Shown here: positions 46,030 to 60,400 of the stretch, piece by piece
How the letters are laid out: each line of letters opens with the position of its first letter
Numbering within the stretch: the first letter of the stretch is position 1
From: Callorhinus ursinus
Lineage: Eukaryota > Chordata > Mammalia > Carnivora > Otariidae
NCBI RefSeq assembly: GCF_003265705.1
Contig: NW_020312966.1
Location: 24,808,896 to 24,872,895, forward strand
Length of the DNA: 64,000 nt
Reading direction: 5' to 3'
The notes under the pieces: model-generated
Databases searched by the model: none
What the model saw: only the letters and a program-made list of their open reading frames with translations
What the model was told of the DNA's origin: nothing
Translations under genes and position numbers: made by a program

Positions 46030-49000
46030 GTAAACTCATGTACTGGCTACGGATAAAACTGGTATCTGTGTCACCTCGACTTCCCTTGTGGTGATATAGA
46101 GCAGGATGCTCCCACCAACTGCCAAGGGCTCTACATAGCTACAAAGCCTTTTTTATGGAGAATTATTTCACGTCTTGCAAGAAACCTTGAAGGTATATAG
46201 GACAGGTAGGTATCACGACAGTATTTATAGATGAATGAAAAAATTCAGAGCAGATGCTAGGTAGAAAATATGGAAACCGGTCTCGGGTTTTCCGATTCTA
46301 AGTCCAGGAGCATCCAATTAGGTCTCTCTGCCCTGCCTCAAAGAGAACAGGCTTTTCCTTTCCACCATGTCACAAAAGTCGCTTTTCCTCCTCTACATTG
46401 TCTCTATCACAACCAGGTGCTTTTCTATAATATGTCCTAAGAAAACCTGGTGAACACCTTATTTTCCCCTAAACTTTCAATGGTTCATAATTACGTGATT
46501 CATTAATTCTCTTATGGAAATAGACTTTTCATAAGATAACACCTTTGAACAGTAAAGCACTAACTAAGGTGGCATGCTTTACAATCCTCAACGTTTTAGC
46601 CAGTGTGTCTGCTCGGAAGTGAGCATGTCTCAAGGACTAGAGGATTCTCCTAATCTTACCCATCAAAGGAGAAATAAGGGGATGTGCATTCTAATACTCA
46701 ATCTACAGTTAACTAGGAACTGTTTGACCTGGAATGAATCCCATTGCCTCACCTTCCTCATCTGGAGAATGGGAGAGCTTGATTCTTGTATCTCGAGGAC
46801 CTCATCCACATCTAAGTAGTTAAGAGTCTATCAGCCAAATTCTCCTATCCTCTCTCTCAAAATCAGTAATATAAAGAACTTATAGATAAAATTTTCCATG
46901 TTTGCAATCCTGATTTTGCCATTTATGAGCTAGGTGACCTTAGGAAAATTACTTAAACTTTGTGTGTCTCGGTTTCCTTATTCATAAATACATGATAATA
47001 ATAGTACCTACCTCACAGCATCTCCATGAGAATTAAATTTGTTATAATATGTAAACCACTTAGAACAATGCCTGGCACACAGGAAACACTCTATCAACTT
47101 TAACTGTGATTATCACCTCTCACACAGCGTCATCCCCCCCCGCCCCCTTTTCGGCAGTGGTGGGACTCATATGTGGTCTTTCTGGTTTCTTCTACAGTCT
47201 TCTAGGGCATCCACCCCACCATGCTGCTTAGCCCCCTGCTGACACTCCAGGAGCTACAGCTATATCCAATCCCTTAGTAACCCATTTGACCTGTCATTAC
47301 AAATGGCATCATGCTAATAATAATCCTTTTTTGGCTAAATCTTGTCCCGCCTGATAAGGCAGAGCCCCAGCTACTCTTCATAGTCCCACCTGGTTCTTTT
47401 GTTGAGTCTCCAAGTATTTCTCACAGTGCTTATGCATAAACCCTGCTGGTTGCTTCATCCGTTGGTGGCCGACATCAATTTCCACTCATCTCTCTCTGGC
47501 CCACACTTCCTGGGCACTCCTGGGTCCTCTTCCCACACCCTCAGGGCACTGCTGGGGCTTTCTCTAGGTCCCCGTGTCCCCAGAGGCTACTGACATCTTT
47601 GCTGGGCATGACTGCACTTCTAAAGAGACTCACAGAACCAAATCCAGCTATTCCGTGGGACAGAGAAATGCCCCTCCCCCATTACATGTCACATCCAGTC
47701 ACCTGGCCCACATAATAGAGTTGCTTATGCTCCTGTACCCCTGGAGACCCAGGGAAAAGCTGGACCTTGAGGTTCTGCCAGAGGTCAGTGGTTTCTGCCC
47801 ATTAGGCTCAGTTAAGGGTTCATGGGGCAGAGTGGGGACAGACACCACCACAGTGACCTTCCTATTCCCTTATCTCCCAGAGGCCTGTGAGATTCTGTCT
47901 GGGCTCACTCAGAAAAACAGAAGGCACTCTAGATATTTCAAGAAAAAAGGGGCTTTATATAAGGGACTGGAAGATTCCACAGACTTTGGAAGGCTGGGGA
48001 AGCAGAAGTCAGATGAGCCCCTTTCGGGAAATCCAGGAGTAAGGTTGGATGGGTCACTCTGATGACCACGTGCAGCCCCAAGTGGGCGATTTTCAAAAGC
48101 CACAGGCAGAAATCCCATGTCCACCATCACTGATCCTCCTCCGTGGACCTCCGGCTACCTCACAGCATCATGGCTTCTCACCACGTTCAGCCTTCCAAAC
48201 TTTGCCAGAATGCCCTCATGGTTGGAAGCCTGTCTGTCTGCATGATAGATTGAGGGCTGTCACTTCCAGGTATTTGTCTCTCTGTGGAGAACTTGGAAGG
48301 GCAAGGATGGCAGCGAGAATTCATGAACAGCATCAGGCACAGCTTCCTTCCTCCCCATCCAAAGCCCACATGGAGGTGAATATACCCCAGCCCATGGAAA
48401 GAATGTCACCCAGAGGCCAGGCTACAATAACATCCCTCTCTGAAAGTCCCAGAAATAAACAAGGAATCAACCGCTTGGAGAAAGTATCTCCATCCAGGTT
48501 AAAACTAGGGAATTGTTCCACCACACACTATGAATTCTAAGGCTCATTGCTGGGTTGAGAGAAGCTGCCAAGAGCTAACAAAAGCCTCCTCCTTGGAGCA
48601 TGGTACAGTGATATAGGAAGGAAGGGAGGACACCCATTACTGTGAAGCCTCGGCTCACGCTCCCTAGCTCCGAATGGCAGTGTCTAGAGGCCAGCAACCT
48701 CACCACAAGCAAGAGGAGTCTGGGATATGGCGGGTGAAGCTCACATGGCCCACATCCTGCTGTTGCCCCATCCACAGCTTACTCATCTTTCTGAAGAGCT
48801 GCATCTTAGCATCTTGGGCCAGTGCCACAGACCAAGGCAGTACATGTATGATGACAGAAATTAACTTGGAATTTTGGGGTCCTCAACATTGACCAGGTCA
48901 TTGCAAAATTCAAATGGAAGAGTAGTTACTTCCCTTGAACTGGCAAAAGAATTCCAAGGCCTCCTCCTGCCTCCCACCAGCTGCCATCTCCCCCCCCATC

Positions 49001-51385
49001 ACACACTGTCACCGCCACATGGCAGCAGCCTCAGGTCAGCAAAGGTGGCCCATTTCCACACACGGCAAGGGTTTCAACACATGGGAACTAAATCACAAAT
49101 GACTGATCTTTATGGTCCAAGACTGGGGCATGATGGATGTGTAAATACGCTAGCACAAAGAAAAGAAAAAGAAAAGGAATGCATTAGATCCGAGAGTGAT
49201 CATGGCATATTAAATGCATGTTTGGTGCCAGGCACTGTTCTAAGCACTTTATGTGGATTAATTCACTGAATCTTCACAACATTCCTTCAAGGAAGATACT
49301 CCTCCTAGCATCCCCTCCACTGAAGGAGACAGAATTCAAGCAGAAAGGAAGTAACTCATTTAAGTCATCCAAGCACAAAGAGGTGTCATCTGGATTCACA
49401 CCAGAGCAGTCTGATTGCTAACCAGCATATTACATGGCTGCACTTCTTTTATCTGGGGAAACTGAAGAATATTTTCATTTCCAACTTAAGATCTCAAGAA
49501 TAATAAGAAGCTCAGAGTATAGGAAGTAAATCGACAGGAAAATGTGCAAGAAGAGTCCAAAGTAGAGGAGAAAGGAAACTAAAGAGGAAAACATATGACT
49601 TCAGAATTAAAATGGAATAAACGGTAGCAAGGAAAGAAATGATCACTACAGAAAATCGAATCAGTGAGATAGAACCAAGGCTTAGAAAAGTCATGGAAGA
49701 TGCAGAGGGAGACCAAGACAAGTGGTTCAAAAGATGATGGGTATGAAGAAGGGAAGAAAATAGAGACTGCATAAGAACAAATGAAAGCAACTTAATCAAG
49801 CATCCAGTTCACTGAGTCTATACCGTCAAGGAAAGTATGTGGAAAAACAAAAGAGATGGGTGCCTGGGTGGCTCAGTTGGTTGAGCGACTGCCTTCGGCT
49901 CAGGTCATGATCCTGGAGTCCCGGGATCGAGTCCCGCATCGGGTTCCCTGCTCAGCAGGGAGGCTGCTTCTCCCTCTGACCCTCCCCCCTCTCATGTGCT
50001 CTCTCTCTATCTCATTCTCTCTCTCAAATAAATAAATAAATAAATCTTTAAAAAAAAAGAGAGACAACCTCAATGTAGAAAAAAAGTAAACTCAAATCAT
50101 GAAGGAAATCGCAATGAAAAATATACAAGAGCTGTCTTGGACAGCAGATGCCTTTCACGGCAATAAAATAATTCCTGACTCAGGTTGATCAGGCAGAGAG
50201 ATTAGGCACACGTAATCGTGGGGACAAAGGAGACAGAAGCATTTCAAACGTGTAAGGTGTTAATCACGGGGAAGCAGATAATGTCCATGATGTCTATGGA
50301 AATAACGTTTATAAATTTGAATTAAGAAAAATTGCACACGTCAAAAAAACATGCAAGAAGTGAAGAGAGGTGTCAGAAAGTTAACCCTTTAAAAAAAAAA
50401 CAATTTATGTCTTGGTGGTTTCACTAGAAAAACTCGGTGAGATTCTCCCAAGCAGAAAATGTCTCTGTATCCAGTGCCTTGAGGAGGTGGGGCATAGTTC
50501 CTCACTCCTTATGTGGGAACTGTGCGTGTGACTTCTTGCAGAGCCCAGCATGGAAAGGGACTGAACAAGAGCAACTTCACAGCGGAGAAAACTGACAAAC
50601 ACTGCTTCAAACAGGTTGTTGAGGGACGTTCTACAAAATGTCTGACTGGTACTCCTCAAAATCATCAAGGTCATCAGAAACAGAGAAAGTCTGAGAAACT
50701 GTCGTAGCCATAAATATCCCAAGGAGACATAACAATCAAAGATAACTATGCTATCCTGAATGGGATTCTGGAACAGAAGAGAGACGTCAGGTGAAAACTA
50801 AGAAGTCTGAACACAGTGTGGACTTTAGCTAATAATCATACATTGCAGTAGGTTTATCAATTGTGACAAATGTACCATAGTAACAGAAGATGCTCATAAT
50901 GGGAAAGTGGGTGTGAGGTACACAGGAACTCAATACTTCAGCGGCACCTGGGTGGCTCAGTCATTAAGCGTCTGCCTTCGGCTCAGGTCATGGTCCCAGG
51001 GTCCTGGGATCGAGCCCCGCATCGGGCTCCCTGCTTCGCGGGAAGCCTGCTTCTCCCTCTCCCACTCCACTTGTGCTCTCTCTTGCTATCTCTGTGTCTG
51101 TCCCTTAAATAAATAAATAAAATCTAAAAAAAAAAAAGGAACTCAATAATTCTGTAAGTCTAAAACTGTTCTAACATAAAAAAGTGCATTAAGAAAAAAG
51201 AAAATGAGGGGCGCCTGCGTGGTGAGCGCCCAGGTCAGGTCATCATCCCAGGGTCCTGGGTTTGAGTCCCACATCGGGCTCCTTGCTTGGCGGGGAGCCT
51301 GCTTCTCCCTCTCCCTCTGCCTCTCCCCCTGCTCATGCTCTCTGCTCTCTCTCTCTGTATCTCTGTGTCTCAAATGAATAATCAA

Positions 51386-51419
<34 letters not shown>

Positions 51420-54400
51420 TTAAAAAAAGAAACTTGTGAGGCACTTAACTGAAGAGAACTAACTGTAAGAATGCAGCTCGGGCCAGAGAAGAAGACGTGA
51501 ATCCACAGGGAGCCACCCCTGTTCTTGGCCAGGAGAAGACAATGCTCTCCGTGTGGCAATCCCTCGCAATGCCATCTGACACATCTATACGATGCTGATC
51601 AAAACTCCAACGTAAATTCGTGTGGATGGGAGAGGGGACAGTCTCATCTGAACGCCCTGCCCCCCGCCAGTTAAACCAAAGGTGGGGGTCCGTGTCTCCA
51701 CTCCTGGAACTTGACAGGCATGCCATCACACAACAGGAGACAGCCCTGGCCACTTCAACTGCGTTTGCTCCCCCCGCATGAGCCAGGAAACGGGGCACCC
51801 ACATGCCTTGAGGACAGGATCATATATTACGCTTCTGGAATTTCTCTAGAGGGACAGTCGATCAATCCTTCTAGCTGTTGCCAAACTACCGTACCTGGAC
51901 TCAAGTCCAGGGATGACCCCAGACCCCTCATGGATCACTGGCAAATTTCGTTCGAGCCCAGATTACAGTATCAAGATGAAGCTGAAATGCTTCTGGAGTC
52001 CAACCTAGCCTACCTTTGGTGCCTCATCTCTTCCCAGCCCCTGACCTGCGAATCTGCCTCGTTCCCTGGTAATAGGGTGGGGTCCTTGGGAGTCATTTCC
52101 AGCAATTCCTCTCCCTTACTATCCGTAGCCCCTCGACCACTGCCTCCAGCCAGTTTTCTGTCCAATTTCACTTCTTTCCAGTCCCACTCTCATGAGCTCA
52201 TCCCAGAACCCTGCCTCGAAAACCTTCCTAACACTTGCTCTGGCCAGTTCCACACCTTCTTCAAGTCTCTGCTCAAGTAATAATTCTGAGCAAGTTACTG
52301 ACCCCTTCACCTCCCGGGGGGGACAGGTGTCCACCAGCCACTTGCAGAGAATGTCTGCTCTCTATTTCTATTTCTCCTCCACAGACTGCAGTCTTCTCCC
52401 TCTTCCAGACTTAAGAAAGATGGGAGAAAAGCACCCTGACTATAAGACTTTCTGTGCCCCTTCATCTCAGGCTTTTGTTCAGTCCGACATGGGCTGGCGC
52501 TCATCGTGCATCTCTGCAATTTTTCACTTAACTCCCAAAAGATGAGCCTGAGCATCGCCATGCCAGCTATGGTGAACAGCACAGCCTGGCCTGGCCCACT
52601 CAATGCCTCCACAGAAAGGCCTTCCGCCAACTCCCAGGACGGATGGAATGAAACTCTACAGCAACTTAAGGCAGTGGTAAGTTTAATGAGACTCCAGACC
52701 CTTTCTCTGACTAGGATGGTTTGACCTAAAGGGTTATTTATTAAGCATCTACTATGTTCAATGAACTATACTACACGAGAACATAATGTAGAGCTAAGGA
52801 GATTATATCTCTCTTTAGTGTCTAAGAGTGTAACCAGGAACTAAGTTAGAATGCAGGAAACCACTTCGATCTTTAGTGGACATACACTCTTCCCCTACGA
52901 GGATGAAAATCACAACCTAAGTTTCACAGATGTTTACTTTTACTTTCTTCCTTCACGTATTTTTAAAGTTACCTTGCCTATAATGCTTTCTTCTTTATAA
53001 CCTTTCTTTCTTTATGGGATCTCTTACATCTTAATGGGTCAGTTAATTGTGTAACCAGGGAAACTGTGTAAAAGGAAAGAGTACGTTGGGCATATGTTTG
53101 GGTTTTTGGTTTTTTTTTTTTTTTTTTTTCATGAAATTTGTAGACTGGAGGAACTGGAGAGAAGTAGAAGGAGAGAGAACTGCCAGTTGTTTTTTTTTTT
53201 TTGTTTTGTTTTGTTTTGTTTTGTTTGCCTCTCAAGTTCACATGATAAACACTGTCAACTCTCTGGCCAAAGATGAACAGTGAGATTCTCTTTGTCCCCT
53301 AGGCTCCTCTGTATGACTGGAGTCCTGAAATCCAGGGGATCATTCTCAGCTCTACCAACTATGGCTCATTCTTGGCTCCAATCCCTACTGGCTACATAGC
53401 TGGACTCTTTGGAGCCAAGTATTTGGTGGGTGTCAGCCTGCTTCTTTCCTCAATCTCGGCCCTCTTTATCCCATTGGCCGCTGATGCAGGGGTGCTCTCG
53501 CTCATTGTCCTGCGGATTGTTCAAGGCATAGCCCAGGTACCGAGATGCTTTTAAATATAAGTGAGATATTGGTTACAAAACGACCTCAGATAGCCAGGAA
53601 TGGAACTTTTTTTTTTTTTTCCAGGTTATGGTATTAACAAGCCAGTATTCAATTTGGGTCAGATGGGCTCCCCCACTAGAAAAGAGTCAACTCATCAACA
53701 TTGCTTCATCAGGTAATTGATGCCCTAAATTGTCAACTTGTATGCACTGTGCAAGAGTACTCTGCAATGGCCTATCAGCACAAGCAAGACCTTATACTCC
53801 AACTACCCTGTCTCCCTGCTCGAAAGCACGGCCATGACTCTCACCCAAAACATCCTCACATCTTCTGTTTAGGGGAATTGATGGGAGCCTTCATTACTTT
53901 GCTCGTCGGGGGTTTCCTCTGCCAGACCAAAGGGTGGCCTTCTATCTTCTATATCTTTGGTGAGTTTGGGCTTCTCAAATCTCAGGATTTGGGTTTTTTT
54001 GTTTTTTTTATTTTATTTTGTTTTATTTTATTTTATTTATTTGAAAGAAAGAGAGAGCACGAGCTGGGTTGGGGAGGGTGCAGAGGGAGAAGCAGACTCC
54101 CCGCCAAGCAGGGAGCCCGACGTGGCACTTGATCCCAGGACCCTGGGATCGTGACCTGAGCCAAAGGCAGACACTCAACCAACTGAGCCACTCAGGCGCC
54201 CCTCAGGATTTTGTTTTGTGACAGAGAATGCTGGGCATGCTTTTTGTGATGCAAATCATCTATGGTTAACCAAATCCTAATAGATGTGACTATTTATACA
54301 ACTAAAGTTGATAATGTTCAGAGCTAATCATGTGAATCTTGCAAAATGACATTTACATCTCAGGAGCCTGGATGCGTAGCTAGAATGACCTAATGACTTT

Positions 54401-57400
54401 AAAAGCATCATAATGTTCCGTTCTGCTTCTAAACCGAACACACAACGAACCCCAGAGGGATTTCTTTCATAAGATGTTGAAAATGGTATCTTGGTGGGAT
54501 GATATTTTTAGTTATGCTTATTTATTTAATTCATATTTTAAACTTCTCCTATTATTAAAACCAGAATATTGTAAGACTGTGACCTAATCACAAAATGCTA
54601 ATTGGCACAAAGAATCAACCAGTAGAACCTGCAAGACAGGGCAGACCGTGTGAAGCTCCAGAGTGGATGTAATGTATTAAGAGATGCTGCAGAAGGTCCC
54701 AAAGATGCTCGGAGTATTCCAGAGGCAGCATTCTATGGCTTCACAATTTTGCCTTTACCTGGTGGGGGTCTGCCCAGCTGCTTGCAGCGAATGTTTGTGT
54801 TTGAGTTTTAAAACATTCTCTGAAGTCCCATCTGCACCCTGTGTGATTCCAGTAAGACCACTGAGCACCACTGGTGCTTCCATTAGAGGATAATACTCTT
54901 ATATCAAGGGTTCCTGTAACATCAGGTCAATATATTCACTAGACAAAAAAATGGGTGAAGATGGATTACTTCAGCTTGGTGACCTGCAAAGGCTTTGTCA
55001 TGGAAACTTCAAAGGGCAGGTTACAAAAATTATTCAAGCAACATGAGAGGCTTACTCTGCTCATGGTTTTCAGAAAGGGAAGCTACAAATGTATATCTGC
55101 AAGGAAGGAACTCAGTAAAATACCTGTTGACATCCTCCACCCTCAACCTACTCCAGTGGTAATTTTCGTATCTATTCTTCCCTACTTGATTTTAAGTTCC
55201 TTGATGGCAAAATTGTATCTTTGTATTCTTATACTCTCAAAATCTCACAAAATGCCTGGTGTAGGGTAGTTCTATACTCTGTGGTAGCTCTTCACTCTCT
55301 ATTTGTGAAGCAATGTGTAAAGGAGAAACTAGAAAGTAAAAAGAGCTATTACGATTAGGGCAAGTGTGGTGAGAAGCGCTGGGCGTTACACGCAACTGAT
55401 GAATCATTGAACACTACATCAAAAGCTAATGATGTACTGTATGTTGGCTAATTGAACATAATAAAAAAGGTATTGGGAAAATTGGTGATGTTTATATAAA
55501 ATCTATAGATTAAATAATATTTTCATTAAAAAAATAAAATCTACACTCTGCTTCAAAAAAAGATTTTAAGATTCTAAAAAAGAAAAAGAAAAATTTAAGA
55601 TGAATTTTATTTCCACTCAATACTGGTAACATTGGGTTGTTCAACACTGTCATCATGTACAGACAGGTGGTGGGAAAGCACCCTCCACCAGTGATGGGGT
55701 AGGAGTCGAATATTGGGGTCATTCTGCCAACCCCAGGAGTCATGTCAGTGCAGAGTCAAACTGAAAGAACTCCCGTCAGGGGCTAATGGGATCTTCTTTC
55801 TAGGTGGAATTGGCTGTGCCTGTTCTCTTCTCTGGTTTCCTCTTGCTTATGATGACCCCATAAATCACCCATTTATCAGCACCAGTGAGAAGGAATATAT
55901 CGTGTGTTCACTGGCTCAACAGGTGCGTTTGATGAACTTCTCTTCCGGTTCCCTGTGTCCGTCCGGGTGTCTCAGGGGCGGAAGAGGGCACTGGAGCAAA
56001 GCTCCTGTCTTCTGATGGAGGGGTGTTGATATCTGCTTTCTTCCAGGACTGTTCACCAGGCTGGTCCCTTCCCATTAAGGCTATGATCAAATCCCTACCA
56101 CTTTGGGGCATTTTAGTCTTTTATTTCACCGGATTCTGGACTTTTAATATTTTGATGGCATACATGCCAACATACATCAGCTCTGTACTTCAAGCTAACC
56201 TCAGAGATGTAAGTATAGAGAAAGCCCAGTCTGTTCTTCTGTCTAAATGCCTCATTATATAATCCTCTGTCTCACTTACAGCCACAAAATCAGGGGATTA
56301 GGCCCAGGACCTTCGTGTGGGAAAAGCATCCTGGTTGCGTGAATTCTGAATCATCTCACTGCAACCTACTGCTTACTGGGGAACGCTGGGACGGTTCTAG
56401 GGAAGCGTGGCATTCACAGAGTGTCCCGTTTTCTAAGGGACCGATGCAAAACTTTTATGTTCAATCCAATCAGCATTTGCAAACAAGATATTCTGCCGGC
56501 AGCATTAACAATACAGTGTTAACAAAACAAATTCTGCCTTCGAGAAGGCTTGGAAGGGACCATGAACAACATCTCCTGAAAACACATCCCAAATAGGACT
56601 TCCAACCCAAACTTGCAGAGAATGGTCTTCTAAAAAATGCGTTATTCAAATATGATGCATCCAGAGAAAAGTGCACCTGTGTGTACAGCTGAGTTTTCAC
56701 AGAATGAACAGGTACCCTGATGGGTGGACAGGAGCCTTAAAATTCCTACAAGATGGAGGTCTTAGAAGTGGCAAAGAGTGTATCAGATTTCAGAGCCTAT
56801 TAGCGGCAGTTCACAAGGTTACTGAGTGACTGCTACATTCTTGTGTTTGGACTAAAAAAGCAGTGCTCTCATGTTGACTGCGCTCCCCTGCTAACCGGCC
56901 AACAGAGAGCTGACTTTCGGAGCAGAGGTCAGAGTCCAGGGCGCACGCATTGCAACAGGCTGGAGGTACCGAGATTAGAAAGCCCAAGGGCTGAGTGGCC
57001 ATAGGTCTCCACAAAGGAGGAGGCCAGAAGCAGGCAGCGAAGTCAGAATCTCAGGTGAGGCCATCAGGGGACAGGAGGTCCGAACAGACATCCCAGAGGC
57101 CAGCTGTTGGGAACGGTTTGTCTCTGCTGTGAGGCCAAGGGGTCTCCCCATCTCAGAGGCCAAGGCTGAGGACAAGGAGGATGGCAGAAGGACTGGAGAG
57201 ACCAGTGGAGACCAGACAGTTGAGACCAGGCTTTCTCAGCTTGGGAAGAGTCAAGAGGCCCCGACTCCCGTTGGTCTCAGGGTGGCTTCTCCCTAAGTCA
57301 CAAAACCTTGGTGGCTTCGGTTTACTCATCCATAATATGAACAGTTGGGACACGGTGACAGTTAAAGCCTTTCCATTTGGGGGATTATACACAACACTTC

Positions 57401-60400
57401 TTTCCTTGCATTTTCCTTAATAACACTGTAATACAAGGGCTGAGCTGATCAAACCAGGGTTCAACATTTTTAAAACTATATCCAAAGATAGGAGTGAAAA
57501 ATCTTCCTCCCTTTCCCGTCCCCAGTCTGTTCTGTTCTCCCAGCCCACTCCCAGCCACAGATAACTCTTTTTTTATTCATTTCTTATATATTCTTCTGCT
57601 GCTTCTTTATGGGGACGCAGGCATACATGAACATATCTTCTTATTTTGTCACTTTTTTTTTACACAAAACATTATGTGCTGTGTACACTGCTATTCTTTG
57701 CATATTACACGACTGTGATCTTTTCAGATCAGTACATGGGAAACACTGTGAGACATTTGGGTTGTTTCCAATCTCTGAGCAAAAAACCTTGCTCATCTGC
57801 CACACATCTGAGCAACTGTTTCTGCCTGTCTGAGTTCAGGGTAAATGCAGTACAAACTTTTATATCTATTGTCAAATTGCTTTCCATCGGGCACTGATAA
57901 TATTTGCAAGTACCCAGTTTCCCACGGCATCTCCGTAGATCAGGTCAAAAAACTGTTGCTCGATGAAAAAGTAGTTCTTTTTACTATGAGGTTGGACACC
58001 TTTTAATATGTTTAGGAGTCCCTTGTTTTCCTTTTTCTGTAAGTTGTTCCTGTTTTTTGCCTATTTTTCTACTGGGTTTTGTTCTTTTTAAGAAATCTAT
58101 TTCCAGGTGACCTTTACATATGAAGAGAGCATTGGTCTTTTTTTTTCCAAATCGAACTATATGCATATTTTCTCTCAGGCACCAAAATTGTGTTGGCTCA
58201 TTCCAGTAACCTGAAATTTGTATTCAAGGAGATATGTATATAGAGAGGAGCTATACAAGTAGACAAGTCACGCACGGGTCAGTGTGTGTCACGGTGTGGG
58301 AAGTGAGGCATGCACCTGACTTATCTCTGGTCCTCAGAGTGGAATCCTGTCAGCCCTGCTGTTAGGTGTCGCCTTTATCAGCACTATCCTTAGCGGTCTA
58401 CTGGCAGATTTTCTTCACTCCAGAAACATCTTCAGACTCATTACCATCAGGAAACTCTCTACCGCCATCGGTAAGGACTGAGGTGGATCCTGGGATGGAT
58501 GCAGCAAGCTCAGGGTGGTTTTGATTCCCTCTGTGTTTGTCCTCCTGCTGCAGGGGTTCTTGTCTCATCTGTGGTCCTCGTGTCCCTGTACTGGGTCAGA
58601 TCCAGCATCAGCACCAGTATGGGCTTGTTGGTGCTATCTTCTGCCACTACCACCTTCTGCCAAACAGGAGCCCTTATTAACTTCTTGGATATTGCTCCTA
58701 GGTAGGGACCCCTTTACCACATCCGCACAGAAGCTCAGCTCAGGTCCCACAGCCCTAAACTCACTCAGATGCCCCAGTTCCATGGGGGTGATGCGTGCTG
58801 CAGGTCACAGGAAATGTCAGCGTCAGCCCTACATCCAAATAATTCCTGGAAGGGACCCAAAGCTAGTCCACCACTGTGCACTCAGTTTTCCAGGTGAAAA
58901 CGGGGAGGCAGTGGCCACACTCACAGCTCAACTGGGGACAGGAGGTGACTCACACCTATATCTCTGTCGGGAATGCAGCAGTCACATGGGGTTGGATCAG
59001 TGAAGGACCCTACGGTGCCGGTTCACTTAAGGCTTTAATAAAGGTAAAGCTTGACTAACAGGAGAGCAAGAGAAACACTGATCTCTGATAGAGGTAGAAT
59101 CAAAGAGGACTGGGACTTCCAAATGTAGCTCCCAGGATCCTTTCACGGTCAGTAGAACATGCTCCATCTTCAGATAACCAAGCGCCATGACCCATGGGAG
59201 ATGCCCTGGTCTCAAGGGAGCCAACAACTCATCCAGCAAGGGGTCTTTTTTACCCAAAAACAAGGCTGCAAGATCAGGTTCCGTAGCAGAAACTCAGAGA
59301 ACGTACAAACTAGATGCAAACCATCCATCTGTACATTTTGTATAAACAATGTTGACAAGTCAATACAGGTGACCCCTGGGAGTCTCAGACCCTCAGGCGG
59401 GATTATACTAATCACTAGTCAGTACATTTCATTCAGGCTTGACCCAGGGTCGACTCTCGGCATCCCCAGAGACAAGCACAGAGTTACAACAAGTAAGCTG
59501 AGGTGAATGGTTTGCTTATATTGGAATATTCTTTTCTGTCTCAGGTACACCAGCTTTCTCAGGGGACTATCACAAGTCTTTGGCCACTTATCAGGAGCCA
59601 TTTCTTCCACCGTTGCCGGATTCTTGATCAGTCAGGTGAGGTCGAATGCTCTGACGAAAATAGTCATGAGAGAAACCTATAGAGGTTACTCAGGAGAAGT
59701 CAGACTGAAGCTATTTTTGTTCCCTCCCCAACGGGGCTCAACTTAAAGCTCAAGAGTCCTGATCCCCCTCATGACTTCCCCCCAGGCTCAGCTCATGCCG
59801 GGCAATTACCACAGGTTTTGGGTGTGGAGCGATGATGAGCGTTCATTTTTATGAGTTTACACTTTAGGGGTTTTTAGAAGTTTTTCATGCTAATCATTGA
59901 AATTTATAGCAATATTCATGGCATTTCTTGCAAAGTATGGAGGGGCCAACCATTCTGGTTTGCCCGTGATTAAGGGGTTTCCCTTCCAGTCACTGACTAA
60001 TACTGTCAGGAAATGACTTTTAATAGGGAAATTCTCAAACTGAATGTTTCCCTTGTCATCCCTTCATTCATCCATTCGTTAATTCCACTTTAGCATGTGC
60101 CATGCGGTTTAAGTGGATAAAACAAACAAAAGTCCCTGCCTGGTGAAGCTTATATTGTAGGAAAGAAACTGATGGAAAACTAGTGAAATCAGTAAAATAT
60201 AGAGTATACTGAATGGTGGCAAAGTGCAAAGAGAAGAATAAAGCAGGAGAGGAGGGCAGGGCACAGAGGAGGGGGTGGGATTTCAAGTTTAAATAGGGTG
60301 GTCTTGGAAGGACTCACTGGAAAGGTAACATTTAGTAAGGACTGGATGCAGACAAGGGAGGGAGACAAATGGCTATTGGTAGGAGGACTATTCCGGCGGA

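Noticed and set aside
47574..48540. Two overlapping frames of 162 and 163 codons inside SLC17A4 intron 1
   Set aside because: Different frames, no homology I recognise, no exon-like splice sites joining SLC17A4 in phase.
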